A stretch of 64,000 nucleotides of DNA, from NCBI RefSeq assembly GCF_001499995.1, contig NZ_LQIU01000002.1:62001-126000 (forward strand). The letters run 5' to 3'. Source of the stretch: Mycobacterium sp. IS-1496. GTDB taxonomy: Bacteria > Actinomycetota > Actinomycetes > Mycobacteriales > Mycobacteriaceae. Position 1 is the stretch's first letter; each line of letters begins with the position of its first letter. The translations under genes and the position numbers were made by a program. The notes beneath the pieces are model-generated. The model was not told where the DNA came from, ran no database searches, and was given only the letters and a program-made list of their open reading frames with translations. This document shows, piece by piece, positions 1 through 8,792 of the stretch.

Positions 1-948
1 CTGCCGGACGCGACAGCCGGTGAACCCCTGCAGCCCGGCGCCGACGACGAGGGCTCACACCGGCCCGGCGACGAGGAACTCTGGAACGAGAGCTGGTATT
101 TCGACTTCGCCGACGGGGCACAGGATGTCGGCGGCTGGGTCCGGCTCGGGCTGTACCCGAACCGCAACGCCGCCTGGGTCAACGCGCTGGTGTGCGGACC
201 GGGTATGCCGACCATCGGGATCGTGGACTTCGAGGCCCCGCTGCCGGACGACTACACCGAAACCGTCACCGACAGTACGCATCTCGGCCTCGAACCCGTC
301 GAACCGCTGCGCACCTACCGGGTCACCGTCCGCGGCCGCGGGGAAGCGCACGACGATCCCGTCGCACTGTTGCGCGGGGAGGCGGGCCGTCCGGTCGACC
401 TGACGATGGATCTGACGTGGACGACTGTCGGCACGCCCTATCAATACCGCATCACGTCACGCTACGAGATCGCCTGCACGGTGTCGGGCACCATCAGCGC
501 CGACGGCCGCGAGTACACGTTCGACGCGGTGCCCGGACAGCGGGACCACTCGTGGGGGGTGCGCGACTGGTGGGCCATGGACTGGGTGTGGAACGCCCTG
601 CACCTCGACGACGGCACCCACTTGCACGGGGTCGACCTGCGGATCCCCGGGATGGGGCCGATGAGCATCGGTTACGTGCAGTCCCCGGGCGCTGCCCTGA
701 TCGAGACCACCGAGATGACCGCCCAGGCGACGTTCGCCGACACCGGTCTGCCGGTCACCACCTCGCTGACGGTGCAACCCGGCGACCTCACCGTCGACGT
801 GGACATCCGCGGCTTCGCCCCGGTGATGCTGACCTCGGGGGACGGCCGCGTCAGTCACTTCCCCCGGGCGTGGGCGGCGGTCACCACGGGAGACGGACGC
901 ACGGGCATCGGCTGGCTGGAGTGGAACCGCAACGTCACCCGCCCCTGA
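1..948 (+). CDS. DUF7064/DUF7065-type (hydroxyneurosporene-hydratase-like) protein, 5' truncated
   Basis: An open frame runs from base 1 to the TGA at 946-948, so this is the last ~315 codons of a gene that starts before the window. Recognisable features are a W-N-E-S-W-Y-F-D-F segment near bases 85-115 and R-D-H-S-W-G-V-R-D-W-W at 541-573. The latter is typical of actinobacterial proteins related to the AttH/CrtC (hydroxyneurosporene hydratase-like) beta-rich fold, annotated DUF7064/DUF7065. No signal peptide or membrane segment is visible in the part present. The function is unknown; members often sit near lipid or steroid genes. The family call rests on motif recall, and the enzymatic role is not claimed. 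Confidence 0.6.
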   Translation: MPDATAGEPLQPGADDEGSHRPGDEELWNESWYFDFADGAQDVGGWVRLGLYPNRNAAWVNALVCGPGMPTIGIVDFEAPLPDDYTETVTDSTHLGLEPVEPLRTYRVTVRGRGEAHDDPVALLRGEAGRPVDLTMDLTWTTVGTPYQYRITSRYEIACTVSGTISADGREYTFDAVPGQRDHSWGVRDWWAMDWVWNALHLDDGTHLHGVDLRIPGMGPMSIGYVQSPGAALIETTEMTAQATFADTGLPVTTSLTVQPGDLTVDVDIRGFAPVMLTSGDGRVSHFPRAWAAVTTGDGRTGIGWLEWNRNVTRP

Positions 949-949
949 C

Positions 950-1013
950 GACGAGCGCGCGCGTCCGCTCCGCGACACGCCGCGCGGATTCGGCATTCTG
1001 CGCACGCCCGCGG
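950..1013. repeat. Intergenic repeat element, copy 1
   Basis: This 64-bp stretch just after the first gene aligns along its whole length with the one at 7998-8062. Shared blocks are GACACGCCG versus GAAACGCCG, and GGCATTcTGCGCACG..CGCGG versus GGCATTTGCGCACG..CGCGG. Both copies lie directly after a stop codon. I read it as a dispersed mycobacterial intergenic repeat, possibly acting as a transcript end. Confidence 0.5.
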
Positions 1014-1026
1014 CAGGCTGACGGGC

Positions 1027-1356
1027 GTGCTCGTGCTCAAGTCCGCCGTCCTGTTCGTCCTCGCCGCAGTGCTCGAGATCGGTGGCGCATGGCTGGTCTG
1101 GCAGGGGGTGCGTGAGCACCGCGGCTGGATCTGGGCGGGCGCAGGGGTCCTCGCACTGGGCGCCTACGGCTTCGTGGCGGCGTTCCAGCCCGACGCCCAC
1201 TTCGGCCGCATCCTGGCCGCGTACGGCGGGGTGTTCGTCGCGGGTTCCCTGCTGTGGGGCGTGGTGGTCGATGGTTTCCGCCCTGATCGATGGGACATCA
1301 CCGGCGCGCTCATCTGCCTGGCCGGGGTGGGCCTCATCATGTACGCCCCGCGCTGA
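1027..1356 (+). CDS. YnfA family small membrane protein
   Basis: The 109-residue product has four hydrophobic segments and ends in G-L-I-M-Y-A-P-R. Its N-terminal [11 protein letters not shown] and the later [11 protein letters not shown] pattern are those of the YnfA/UPF0060 family, inner-membrane proteins of the SMR-like fold with no firmly established substrate. Length is the family's usual ~108-110. The start is GTG. It stands alone, 70 bp before the next plus-strand gene. Confidence 0.85.
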   Translation: MLVLKSAVLFVLAAVLEIGGAWLVWQGVREHRGWIWAGAGVLALGAYGFVAAFQPDAHFGRILAAYGGVFVAGSLLWGVVVDGFRPDRWDITGALICLAGVGLIMYAPR

Positions 1357-1425
1357 GGAGCAACGGAAATATGACGTCGGCTTCGCGGCGCGGGTGACCG
1401 CGGAACCGGTGGGTACCCGCTCGTC

Positions 1426-1638
1426 ATGAGCGATCAAGAATTCAAGAAGGGCGACAAGGTCACCTGGCAGAGCCACGGCAGCACCGCCGAGGGCGAGGTC
1501 GTCGAGAAGATCACCTCCGAGACCGAGGCGGCGGGCCGGAAGGTCAAGGCGTCCAAGGACGAACCGCAGTACCGGGTGGTCAGCGACAAGAGCGGCAACG
1601 ACGCCGTGCACAAGCCCGGCGCGCTCGACAAGAAGTGA
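1426..1638 (+). CDS. DUF2945 (HVA1/Tudor-like) protein
   Basis: A 70-residue soluble protein beginning M-S-D-Q-E-F-K-K-G-D-K-V-T-W-Q. The G-D-K-V-x-W start, central V-K-A-S-K-D-E-P-Q-Y and H-K-P-G-A-L end fit DUF2945, the hypervirulence-associated Tudor-like domain. It is followed after 10 bp by a DUF3140 gene. These two small families are commonly neighbours in actinobacteria, often in stress-related contexts. The molecular role is unknown. Confidence 0.85.
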   Translation: MSDQEFKKGDKVTWQSHGSTAEGEVVEKITSETEAAGRKVKASKDEPQYRVVSDKSGNDAVHKPGALDKK

Positions 1639-1648
1639 CGGTCATCCG

Positions 1649-1987
1649 ATGACCGCCGACAATGACGCCGAACAGACGTGGTCGCAGTTCAAGGACGCGG
1701 TCAACATGACCGCCGGTGAACTCGACGAATGGCTGGACACCGACGAGTCGAAGTCGGTGGGGCAGAAGTCCGGCGGCGGCGAAGCCACCGGACACGCCAG
1801 CGGGCGCCACATCGTGTCGATCCTGCACACCAAGAAGGCCGACCTCAGCGACGACGACCACGCCCACATGCGGAAGGTCGTCGGATACGTCAACCGGCAT
1901 CTCGCGCAACGGCCGTCGGGAGACGTCGAGAACACCCCGTGGCGGTACTCGCTGATGAACTGGGGCCACGACCCGCTCAAGAAGTGA
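1649..1987 (+). CDS. DUF3140 family protein
   Basis: A 112-residue soluble protein. The pattern E-S-K-S-V-G-Q-K, then G-H-A-S-G-R-H-I-V, then H-M-R-K-V-V-G-Y-V-N-R-H-L-A-Q-R-P and the end Y-S-L-M-N-W-G-H-D-P-L-K-K is diagnostic of DUF3140. It probably forms an operon with the DUF2945 gene 10 bp upstream. The charge-rich helical sequence resembles DNA-binding stress proteins, but no function is established. It converges on the SCO6745-type gene with 7 bp between stops. Confidence 0.85.
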   Translation: MTADNDAEQTWSQFKDAVNMTAGELDEWLDTDESKSVGQKSGGGEATGHASGRHIVSILHTKKADLSDDDHAHMRKVVGYVNRHLAQRPSGDVENTPWRYSLMNWGHDPLKK

Positions 1988-1994
1988 CCTGTCG

Positions 1995-2903
1995 TCAGCT
2001 CAGGTGGGCGCCGGCGTCGTCGAGGTCGGCACGGGACAGCCCCATCGGGGTGGCGTCGGGGACGATCTCCGCGGCGACCACCGCGCGGGTGATCGGCGTC
2101 AGCGTCTGGAACAACGTCTCGACCTCGTCGTCGTCGAGTCCGTCGAGGGCGCTCAACGCCAACTCGTCGGTGGAGTCCTCGACCCGCTGTTTGAGCGCAT
2201 GGCCCGCCGTGGTGAGCCCGCCCCCGGCGTCGAGGAGACCGCGCTCCGCCAGGCGGTCCGTGTAGTGCTGCCACTGCGCGTCGTCGTAGTCGCGGCTGCG
2301 CATGATCATCTCGCGCGGCACCCGGCCGGCCGCCGCATGCAGCACATTGCACTCACGGCCGCTCAAACCCGCGGCGGCCAGCACCGCGACGTGCCCGTCC
2401 CCGCGGTGCTCCCGCAGCAGGGTGGCGGCGTGCCACAGGACGGCGACCGGATGGTCGGGCCAGTCCAGGGATTTGTTCGCCGCGTACAGCGGCCGACCGT
2501 CGACGGGCAGATCGCGCGCGGCCTTCGCGGCCAGCGCGGCGGCGGTGCGCACCCCCTCGCCGTCGCCGACACCGCACCGGTTCAGCGCCGCCACCGCCGA
2601 CTGCTCCCTGGCCTGCAGCGCCGCGTCCGGCGGTGCGACCTCCCATGCCGCGGGCAACGCCTTGGCCACCCGCTCCGGAGCGAAGTTGTAGAAGATCGCG
2701 GTCACCACGTCGGCGGGCACGCGGCCCAACGGCGCGGAGCGGGCGGCGAAATACCCCATCCAGAATCCGCGGTACCCGAGGCCGTCGAGGGCCGAGCGGG
2801 CTTCCGGAGCGAAGTAGGTGACGGCGTGCACGGGCTCGAAGCGATCGAACAGGCGGCGGGCGAGTTCGGGACGTCTACTCACACTCCCGCGCTTGGCGCT
2901 CAA
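1995..2903 (-). CDS. SCO6745 family HTH-like protein
   Basis: The 302-residue product starts M-S-A-K-R-G-S-V and carries L-F-D-R-F-E-P-V-H-A-V-T-Y-F-A-P-E-A-R near residues 18-36. This is the hallmark of the actinobacterial SCO6745 (EvbL-like) family. The C-terminal half includes a winged-helix-like stretch around residues 200-260. No catalytic residues or membrane segments can be named. It may be co-transcribed with the RDD gene, which ends 6 bp before this gene's start codon. Function unknown. Confidence 0.75.
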   Translation of the reverse strand: MSAKRGSVSRRPELARRLFDRFEPVHAVTYFAPEARSALDGLGYRGFWMGYFAARSAPLGRVPADVVTAIFYNFAPERVAKALPAAWEVAPPDAALQAREQSAVAALNRCGVGDGEGVRTAAALAAKAARDLPVDGRPLYAANKSLDWPDHPVAVLWHAATLLREHRGDGHVAVLAAAGLSGRECNVLHAAAGRVPREMIMRSRDYDDAQWQHYTDRLAERGLLDAGGGLTTAGHALKQRVEDSTDELALSALDGLDDDEVETLFQTLTPITRAVVAAEIVPDATPMGLSRADLDDAGAHLS

Positions 2904-2909
2904 CGTATT

Positions 2910-3527
2910 TCAGCCTTTGACCACCTGGGTGCCGCCCGCCATCTCGTCGTGCTTGCCCTGTTTGGTCGGGCTGCCGTTGATCGTCACGGCGATCACGACG
3001 ATCGCGATCACGCCCAGCAGGCCACCGACGAACGGGATGATGGGGAGCAGCGTGAACAGGTTGCGGATGGCCGACTGGGCCGCCGACGGCTTGGGTGCGC
3101 CGCCGGGGCCGCGCACGCTCATCCCCAGCAGCTTCTTCCCCGGGGTCCAGCCCTGCGTCGCCTCGAACGCGACGTAGTACAGGAACGACAGCACCCCGGT
3201 GAACACTCCGGTGACCAGGACGTTGGACATCGAGTCGGTCAGCACGATCAGCAGACCGCCGACGATGCCGACGATGACGCCGTCGATCAACCGGGCCAGG
3301 AAGCGCATCCCGAGGCTGCCGGGAACCTGCCCGCCGAAGGGCGGGGGATACCCGCCGGGCTGTCCGTACTGCGGCTGCCCATACGGCGGTTGACCGTAAT
3401 CGGGTTGGCCGAACTGCGGCTGCTGTCCGTACTGCGGCTGCTGTCCGTACTGGGGCTGCTTTCCGTACTGGGGCTGCTTTCCGTACTGGGGCTGGCCCGG
3501 CTGAGGGGGGTAGTCACCGGTTGTCAT
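2910..3527 (-). CDS. RDD family membrane protein with Gln/Tyr/Pro-rich N-terminus
   Basis: The start ATG at 3527 is chosen because AGGAGCGG lies 8-10 bp upstream. The open frame extends further but lacks a comparable site. Residues 1 to ~70 are low complexity (P-Q-Y-G-Q-Q/P-Q-Y-G-K-Q repeats), followed by an RDD domain: R-F-L-A-R-L-I-D-G, three or four membrane segments, and T-P-G-K-K-L-L-G-M. Total length is 205. The Pro/Gln/Tyr-rich cytoplasmic tail is common in mycobacterial RDD proteins. The role is unknown; transport or envelope functions have been proposed for the family. Confidence 0.85.
   Translation of the reverse strand: MTTGDYPPQPGQPQYGKQPQYGKQPQYGQQPQYGQQPQFGQPDYGQPPYGQPQYGQPGGYPPPFGGQVPGSLGMRFLARLIDGVIVGIVGGLLIVLTDSMSNVLVTGVFTGVLSFLYYVAFEATQGWTPGKKLLGMSVRGPGGAPKPSAAQSAIRNLFTLLPIIPFVGGLLGVIAIVVIAVTINGSPTKQGKHDEMAGGTQVVKG
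3421..3492 (-). repeat. Four tandem 18-bp units in the RDD gene
   Basis: Units run 3421-3438, 3439-3456, 3457-3474 and 3475-3492. The last two are identical and the others differ by one or two bases. Each encodes the hexapeptide P-Q-Y-G-(K/Q)-Q. The near identity suggests slippage-driven copy-number change. Confidence 0.85.
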
Positions 3528-3631
3528 TGCATCCGCTCCTGACCGCGTAGTGGGTGGGAACGAATCTACCGCCGGAAGACGACGAACCGGGCGCTTCGAC
3601 GCGCCCGGTTCGACAAGATCAAACGACGGTG

Positions 3632-4597
3632 TCAGCGAAGCCGGCGCTTGGCCTCCTTGCGGACCTGCTTCCTGGACTGCTTGGCCTGCTTGCGGGTGGT
3701 CTCGGCCAGCTCGTTGGCCCGCTCGCGGGCCAGCAGGGCCAGTTCCGCGCTGCGCCCCTTGGCGACATCGGCGAGTTCGGGGGCGCGGTCGCGAGCCACC
3801 TCGGCCCATTCGGTCCCGCGTTCGCGGGCGACGTCGGCCAGCACCGCGCCGCGCTTGCTCGCCACCTCGGCCAGCTCGGCACTGCGTTTGCTCGCGACCT
3901 CGGCGAATTCCGCACCGCGCTTGCTGGCGATCTCGGCGAACTCCGCACCGCGTTCGCGGGCGACGTCGGCCAGCACCGCGCCGCGCTTGCTCGCCACCTC
4001 GGCCAGCTCCGCACCGCGTTCCCGGGCGACGCCGGCCAACTCGCGTCCCCGCTCTGCGCCGACGTGCAGGCCGTGGCCGAGCTTCTCGGCGAATTCACTG
4101 TCTGTCAGCGAACCGCCGGCAGCCGCACCGACCGGCAGCGCCGCGGTGACCTTCTGCGCCGCGCGGCGACCGCGCCACCCCAGGGACGGCTTGCCCTCGG
4201 TGTCGACGGCCGCGATGATCAAGCCGCCGATGAGGCTGACGTCGGTGAGGAAGGCGCGCCGCTCCTCGGCCTTGCGCTCCGGCTCGGTCTCGTTCCAGAA
4301 CATGTGGCCGCCGAGGCTGCCCGGCACCACGCTGAACGCCAGCGCCGCGGAGGCGAGCCGCGGCAACTTGCCGGAGGCCAGCAGCAGCCCGCCGCCGATC
4401 TGCACGCCCGCGGTGATGCGGGCGACGGTCTCGGCGTTGGTGGGTACGTTGGTGCCGACCGGGTCGGGCAGTTTGGCCAGTCCCTCGAGCGTTGGTTTGG
4501 CCGCATCGACAGCCGGTTTGGGGCTCCGCAGAGCCTCCACTCCACGCCCGATGAACACAGCAGACAACATGGGTCGCGCGATACGTCGGATAAGCAT
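3632..4597 (-). CDS. DoxX family membrane protein with C-terminal 11-residue repeats
   Basis: Residues 1 to ~150 form a DoxX-type module: M-L-I-R-R-I-A-R-P-M-L-S, then T-A-G-V-Q-I-G-G-G-L-L-L-A and an F-W-N-E segment, with about four hydrophobic helices. From about residue 190 to 310 the protein changes to roughly nine or ten 11-residue repeats of the form (V/I)-A-(S/R)-(K/E)-R-G-A-E-(L/F)-A-(E/D). These predict a long amphipathic helix or coiled coil, then a basic tail rich in Lys and Arg. DoxX proteins are membrane components linked to redox or thiosulfate metabolism in other bacteria; the role here is unknown. Length is 321, about twice a bare DoxX domain. Confidence 0.8.
   Translation of the reverse strand: MLIRRIARPMLSAVFIGRGVEALRSPKPAVDAAKPTLEGLAKLPDPVGTNVPTNAETVARITAGVQIGGGLLLASGKLPRLASAALAFSVVPGSLGGHMFWNETEPERKAEERRAFLTDVSLIGGLIIAAVDTEGKPSLGWRGRRAAQKVTAALPVGAAAGGSLTDSEFAEKLGHGLHVGAERGRELAGVARERGAELAEVASKRGAVLADVARERGAEFAEIASKRGAEFAEVASKRSAELAEVASKRGAVLADVARERGTEWAEVARDRAPELADVAKGRSAELALLARERANELAETTRKQAKQSRKQVRKEAKRRLR
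3816..4009 (-). repeat. 33-bp-period repeat array in the DoxX gene
   Basis: Bases 3816-3877 and 3948-4009 are identical over 62 bp and 132 bp apart, which is four 33-bp periods. The array extends imperfectly to either side. It encodes the 11-residue helical repeat of the DoxX C-terminus and points to unequal exchange of a four-unit block. Confidence 0.85.
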
Positions 4598-4637
4598 GTT
4601 GCGCTGTGTTCCCCGGCCGAACAGGTCACAAACGCCC

Positions 4638-5147
4638 TCAGTTCGGCCTCTTGTGCCTGCGGTGCCGCACCGGAACCCAGAACCACGAGAACGCCAGTGC
4701 CAGCAACGTCGCGGTGCCGGCCGCCCACGCCGCGGTGGCGCCGAGCACCGCGTCGAAGATGATCGCGGCCACCCCCGTCAACGCCATACCGAGCAACACC
4801 AGACCCGCGAGCGCGAACCGGTGCGAGGACGCCACCAGGGCGTCGAGTCGGTGCCGGCGGAACAGCATCCGGTGCATGCTCGCCGGCGCGACCAGCAAGA
4901 CCGTCGACCCGATCGAGCACGCCACGGTCAGCAGGTACACCAGCCGGGCGCCCCAGTCGAGGTCGGCGAACCGCTCCTGGAACGGCAACACGAGGAGGAA
5001 ACCGGTCAGCACCTGCACGCCGGTCTGTGCCACGCGCAGCTCCTGCAGCAGGCTCGACCAGTTGCGGTCCAACCGCTCGGTCTCCGTCTCGTCGCGGTCC
5101 GGATCCCATCGCTGGCGGTCCCGCGGCTCCGTGCTCTCGCCGGCCAT
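4638..5147 (-). CDS. DUF6328 family four-helix membrane protein
   Basis: The 169-residue product has a charged N-terminus (residues 1-30), a conserved L-L-Q-E-L-R-V-A-Q-T-G-V-Q stretch, then four hydrophobic segments at about 43-60, 68-92, 109-132 and 138-158, and a basic C-terminus. This arrangement with E-L-R-V-x-Q-T-G-x-Q matches DUF6328. No function is known. It lies 40 bp upstream of the DoxX gene in the same direction and may share its transcript. Confidence 0.75.
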   Translation of the reverse strand: MAGESTEPRDRQRWDPDRDETETERLDRNWSSLLQELRVAQTGVQVLTGFLLVLPFQERFADLDWGARLVYLLTVACSIGSTVLLVAPASMHRMLFRRHRLDALVASSHRFALAGLVLLGMALTGVAAIIFDAVLGATAAWAAGTATLLALAFSWFWVPVRHRRHKRPN

Positions 5148-5250
5148 CGGACGATTCTCGCAGTCGGCCGCCGCCTCGATCGGCGTTCGGCCGGGTGGGT
5201 TTCCGCGTGACTAGGGTGGACGGTCGAGTCGCCGTTCTGAGGAGGTCGCC

Positions 5251-6648
5251 GTGGCACTGGTCGCCGGCATCGATTCGTCGACCCAGTCGTGCAAGATCCT
5301 GGTGTGCGACGCCGACACGGGTGAGATCGTCCGCTCGGCGACCTCTCCGCACCCCGGCGGCACCGAGGTCGATCCCCGGTTGTGGTGGTCGGCCCTACAG
5401 GCCGCCGAGACCGCGGCCGGGGGCCTCGAGGACGTCGGTGCCGTATCGGTCGGCGCCCAACAGCACGGGATGGTCTGCCTGGACTCCTCGGGCGCGGTGG
5501 TGCGAGATGCGTTGCTGTGGAACGACACCCGGTCGGCCGGGGCCGCCGCCGATCTGGTCGGGGAGCTCGGCGGTCCGGGCGCGTGGGCCGACCGCATCGG
5601 CGTGGTGCCGGTCGCCGCCATCACCGCGGCGAAGCTCCGGTGGCTGGCCGACGCGGAACCGGAGAACGCCGACGCCACCGCGGCGGTGTGCCTGCCGCAC
5701 GACTGGCTGACGTGGCGGTTGTCCGCATCCGACGACATCGGTGAGGTGCGCACCGACCGCAGCGATGCCAGCGGCACCGGGTACTTCTCCGCACAGACCG
5801 GTGACTACGACCTCGATCTGCTCGAGTTGGCGATGCGGGGCCGACGGCCCACGCTGCCCCCGGTGCTCGGGCCGCGGGACGTCGCCGGCCGCACCGCGTC
5901 CGGCGCCCTGCTCGGTCCGGGCGCGGGGGACAACGCGGCCGCCGCACTGGGCCTCGGTGCCGCCGCGGGTGACTGCGTCGTGTCGCTGGGGACCTCGGGT
6001 GTGGTCAGCGCGGTCGCGACCACCGCGCCACGCGATCCCGAGGGTCTCGTCGCGGGTTTCGCCGATGCGACCGGCCGTCAGCTGCCCCTGGTGTGCACGC
6101 TCAACGGGGCGCCGGTGCTGGCCGCGACGGCGGGCATGCTCCGGGTGGAGTTCGACGAGTTCGACCGCCTGGCGCTGTCGGCGCCCGCCGGTGCGGAGGG
6201 CCTGAGCCTCGTACCGTACTTCGACGGCGAGCGGTCACCGAACCTCCCGGACGCCTCGGGCGCACTGCACGGCCTCACCACCCGCAACTTCACCCCGTCC
6301 AACGTGGCCCGGGCGGCGGTGGAGGGACTGCTGGCCTCCATGGCGTTCTGTATCGACAAGATCTCCGAGCAGGGCATCGGCGTCCAGCGGATCATCCTGG
6401 TCGGCGGCGGGGCGCGTTCGGGAGCCGTGCGCCGGATCGCACCCGCCATCCTCGGCCGCCCCGTGCACGTCCCGACGCCGGCCGAGTACGTCGCGCTGGG
6501 CGCCGCGCGTCAGGCCGCCTGGGTGCTGAGCGGTCAGGACGCCCCGCCCGACTGGGCCCTGGGAGGGACGGCGTCCTACGAGGCGGAACCGACCCCGCAC
6601 GTCACCGAGCGGTACACCGCGGCCCGGATGCTGACGCTCGGTCAGTGA
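5251..6648 (+). CDS. xylB: Xylulokinase-like FGGY carbohydrate kinase
   Basis: The 465-residue product starts at GTG 5251 after a GAGGAGG site. The N-terminal ATP-site element [10 protein letters not shown], the Q-Q-H-G-M-V motif near residue 70, L-L-W-N-D-T-R-S, and the C-terminal [11 protein letters not shown] nucleotide loop are those of xylulokinases in the FGGY family, which phosphorylate D-xylulose to D-xylulose 5-phosphate. Slightly shorter than E. coli XylB (484). No xylose isomerase or pentose transporter is adjacent, so the substrate could be another ketose or polyol-derived sugar. Confidence 0.85.
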   Translation: MALVAGIDSSTQSCKILVCDADTGEIVRSATSPHPGGTEVDPRLWWSALQAAETAAGGLEDVGAVSVGAQQHGMVCLDSSGAVVRDALLWNDTRSAGAAADLVGELGGPGAWADRIGVVPVAAITAAKLRWLADAEPENADATAAVCLPHDWLTWRLSASDDIGEVRTDRSDASGTGYFSAQTGDYDLDLLELAMRGRRPTLPPVLGPRDVAGRTASGALLGPGAGDNAAAALGLGAAAGDCVVSLGTSGVVSAVATTAPRDPEGLVAGFADATGRQLPLVCTLNGAPVLAATAGMLRVEFDEFDRLALSAPAGAEGLSLVPYFDGERSPNLPDASGALHGLTTRNFTPSNVARAAVEGLLASMAFCIDKISEQGIGVQRIILVGGGARSGAVRRIAPAILGRPVHVPTPAEYVALGAARQAAWVLSGQDAPPDWALGGTASYEAEPTPHVTERYTAARMLTLGQ

Positions 6649-6767
6649 TCCCGGTGAATACCGTGGCGCCGCAACGGCTTTGATCTCTGTCGGACGCGGG
6701 CGCGCGCACTCTCGCCCACGCATGACACGATGGGCGGCGACGACCGCGTCACGATAGGAGATCCGCG

Positions 6768-7985
6768 ATGGAGCCCACTTTCTCGCTCGAACTTCCCGAG
6801 GACGTCGTCTCGGTGCGTGACTGGGTGCACGAGTTCGCCCACGACGTGGTCCGTCCCGCGGCGGCCGAGTGGGACGAGCGGGAGGAGACCCCGTGGCCGA
6901 TCATCGAAGAGGCCGCGAAGGTCGGGCTGTACACGCCGGAGCTGTTCGCCCAGATGGCGGGGGAGAGCAGCGGGATCGGTCTCATCACGGTGTTCGAGGA
7001 GCTCTTCTGGGGCGATGCGGGCATCGCGCTGTCGATCCTGGCGACCGGTCTGGCGGCGGCGGCGCTGGCGTCGAACGGCACACCGCAGCAGATCGGGGAC
7101 TGGCTGCCCGCGATGTTCGGCACACCGGGTGACACCAAGGTCGCCGCGTTCTGCTCGTCGGAACCGGGAGCCGGCTCCGATGTCGGGGCGGTACGCACCC
7201 GCGCGGTCTATGACGAGTCCGCCGACGAGTGGGTGCTCAACGGGACCAAGACGTGGGCGACCAACGGCGGCATCGCCAACGTCCACGTGGTGGTCGCCTC
7301 GGTGTACCCGGACCTCGGCACCCGCGGGCAGGCCAGCTTCATCGTGCCGCCCGGCACGCGCGGGCTGTCGCAGGGGCAGAAGTTCAAGAAGCACGGCATC
7401 CGGGCCTCGCATACCGCGGAAGTGGTGTTGGACAACGTCCGTATCCCCGGGGAGCTGCTCCTGGGTGGCCGGGAGAAGTTCGAGCAGCGGATCGCGCGCG
7501 CGAAGGAGGGGCAGCGGACGGCGAGCCAGGCGGCGATGGCGACCTTCGAGCGGACCCGGCCGTTCGTGGGCGCGATGGCGCTGGGGGTGGCGCGGGCAGC
7601 CTATGAGTACGCCCTCGACTACTCCTGCCAGCGTGAGCAGTTCGGCCGCAAGATCGGAGAGTTCCAGGCGATCGCCTTCAAGCTCGCCGACATGAAGGCG
7701 CGTATCGACGCCACCCGGATGCTGGTGTGGCGGGCCGGATGGATGCACCGCAACAACAAGGCGTTCACCGCGGCGGAGGGGTCGATGGCCAAGCTGTACG
7801 CCAGCGAGACCGCCGTCTACGTCACCGACGAGGCGATCCAGATCCTCGGCGGCAACGGCTACACCCGCGACTATCCGGTCGAGCGGATGCACCGTGACGC
7901 GAAGATCTTCACGATCTTCGAGGGCACCAGCGAAATTCAGCGCCTCGTCATCGGGCGCGCGCTGACCGGTCTGCCCATCCGCTAG
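6768..7985 (+). CDS. Acyl-CoA dehydrogenase (FadE type)
   Basis: A 405-residue flavoprotein. The FAD/substrate motif [11 protein letters not shown] near residues 125-135, T-W-A-T-N-G near 160, and the C-terminal [15 protein letters not shown]...[12 protein letters not shown] are canonical for acyl-CoA dehydrogenases, which introduce the alpha-beta double bond in acyl-CoA substrates. It is a stand-alone gene in this window; chain-length specificity cannot be read from sequence. The transcript probably ends at the repeat at 7998-8062. Confidence 0.9.
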   Translation: MEPTFSLELPEDVVSVRDWVHEFAHDVVRPAAAEWDEREETPWPIIEEAAKVGLYTPELFAQMAGESSGIGLITVFEELFWGDAGIALSILATGLAAAALASNGTPQQIGDWLPAMFGTPGDTKVAAFCSSEPGAGSDVGAVRTRAVYDESADEWVLNGTKTWATNGGIANVHVVVASVYPDLGTRGQASFIVPPGTRGLSQGQKFKKHGIRASHTAEVVLDNVRIPGELLLGGREKFEQRIARAKEGQRTASQAAMATFERTRPFVGAMALGVARAAYEYALDYSCQREQFGRKIGEFQAIAFKLADMKARIDATRMLVWRAGWMHRNNKAFTAAEGSMAKLYASETAVYVTDEAIQILGGNGYTRDYPVERMHRDAKIFTIFEGTSEIQRLVIGRALTGLPIR

Positions 7986-7997
7986 CGGTTCCACCCA

Positions 7998-8062
7998 CCG
8001 CGAACGTGCGTGTCTGTCACCCGAAACGCCGTGCAGCGCATGGCATTTGCGCACGATCGCGG
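7998..8062. repeat. Intergenic repeat element, copy 2, with 13-bp inverted ends
   Basis: CCGCGAACGTGCG at 7998-8010 and CGCACGATCGCGG at 8050-8062 are inverted copies with one mismatch, enclosing 39 bp. The element aligns with 950-1013. It lies between convergent genes and could act as a bidirectional terminator, though it lacks a U-tract. Confidence 0.6.
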
Positions 8063-8072
8063 GCGGCCGGCC

Positions 8073-8702
8073 TCAGGTGTACGGCGGATACGGGTGGGCG
8101 CGCAGCATGCCCGCCAGGTGCGCCGCATTGCGCGCGGCCGAACGGGTCGTGCCGGCGACCGCCTCCGGGGTCTCGTCGAGGTCCTTGAAGTCGCGGCCGC
8201 CCATCGCCTCGTCGTTCCAGTAGGTGCAGCCCTGCGCCGGGATGGTGAACCCGATGTCGTTGAGCGCCTGGAACAGGTCGGCCACGATCTTGTGCGCGCC
8301 GTCCTCGTTGCCGACGACCGCGGCGAGCGCCACCTTCCCGACCTGCCGGGGCCGGCCGGCGTCGTCGGTCTCGGACAATTCGGCGTCGAGTCGCTCGAGC
8401 ACCCGCTGGGCGACGCTCGACATGTGTCCCACCCACGTCGGGGTGGACACGACCACGATGTCGGCGGCGACGATCTTCTCGAGGATGGCGGGCCATTCGT
8501 CACCGGGTCCCATGTCCGCCTCGACTCCGGGGTGCAGGGCGTGGTCGACGCACCGCACGATCTCGCACTCGACGCCGGACTCGCGCATCGGTTCGAACAG
8601 CTGCTCGGCGATCACGACGCTGCTCGACGGTGCCGGGCTGGGTTTGAGGGTGCAGACGAGACCGACGGCGCGCAGGGGCCGGTTCTGTTCGGGGGTGGTC
8701 AT
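8073..8702 (-). CDS. Flavodoxin-like / NAD(P)H-dependent FMN reductase family protein
   Basis: A 209-residue protein with an alternating flavodoxin fold: an early phosphate-loop-like L-K-P-S-P-A-P-S-S-S at residues ~20-29, and V-V-S-T-P-T-W-V-G-H-M-S-S-V-A-Q near 88-103, the typical isoalloxazine-contact loop. Such proteins bind FMN and shuttle electrons or reduce FMN/quinones. No signal peptide. It is monocistronic and convergent with the acyl-CoA dehydrogenase. The specific partner is unknown. Confidence 0.8.
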   Translation of the reverse strand: MTTPEQNRPLRAVGLVCTLKPSPAPSSSVVIAEQLFEPMRESGVECEIVRCVDHALHPGVEADMGPGDEWPAILEKIVAADIVVVSTPTWVGHMSSVAQRVLERLDAELSETDDAGRPRQVGKVALAAVVGNEDGAHKIVADLFQALNDIGFTIPAQGCTYWNDEAMGGRDFKDLDETPEAVAGTTRSAARNAAHLAGMLRAHPYPPYT

Positions 8703-8792
8703 ACCGGGCCGTCTACCCCGCGGTACCCGCTCGGAATCACCCGGCGGCGGCCGTCACAGGTCGGTCACCACCGGCTGTGCGACGATGCCGGG

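Noticed and set aside
457..1611. Long antisense open frame across the first genes
   Set aside because: High G+C produces long frames opposite real genes. It covers a DUF7064-like gene, YnfA and DUF2945 genes and has no recognisable domain.
6655..6720. Stretch ending GCGCGCACTCTCGCCC as a third copy of the 65-bp repeat
   Set aside because: Only the last ~12 bases resemble the repeat ends; alignment over the rest is poor.
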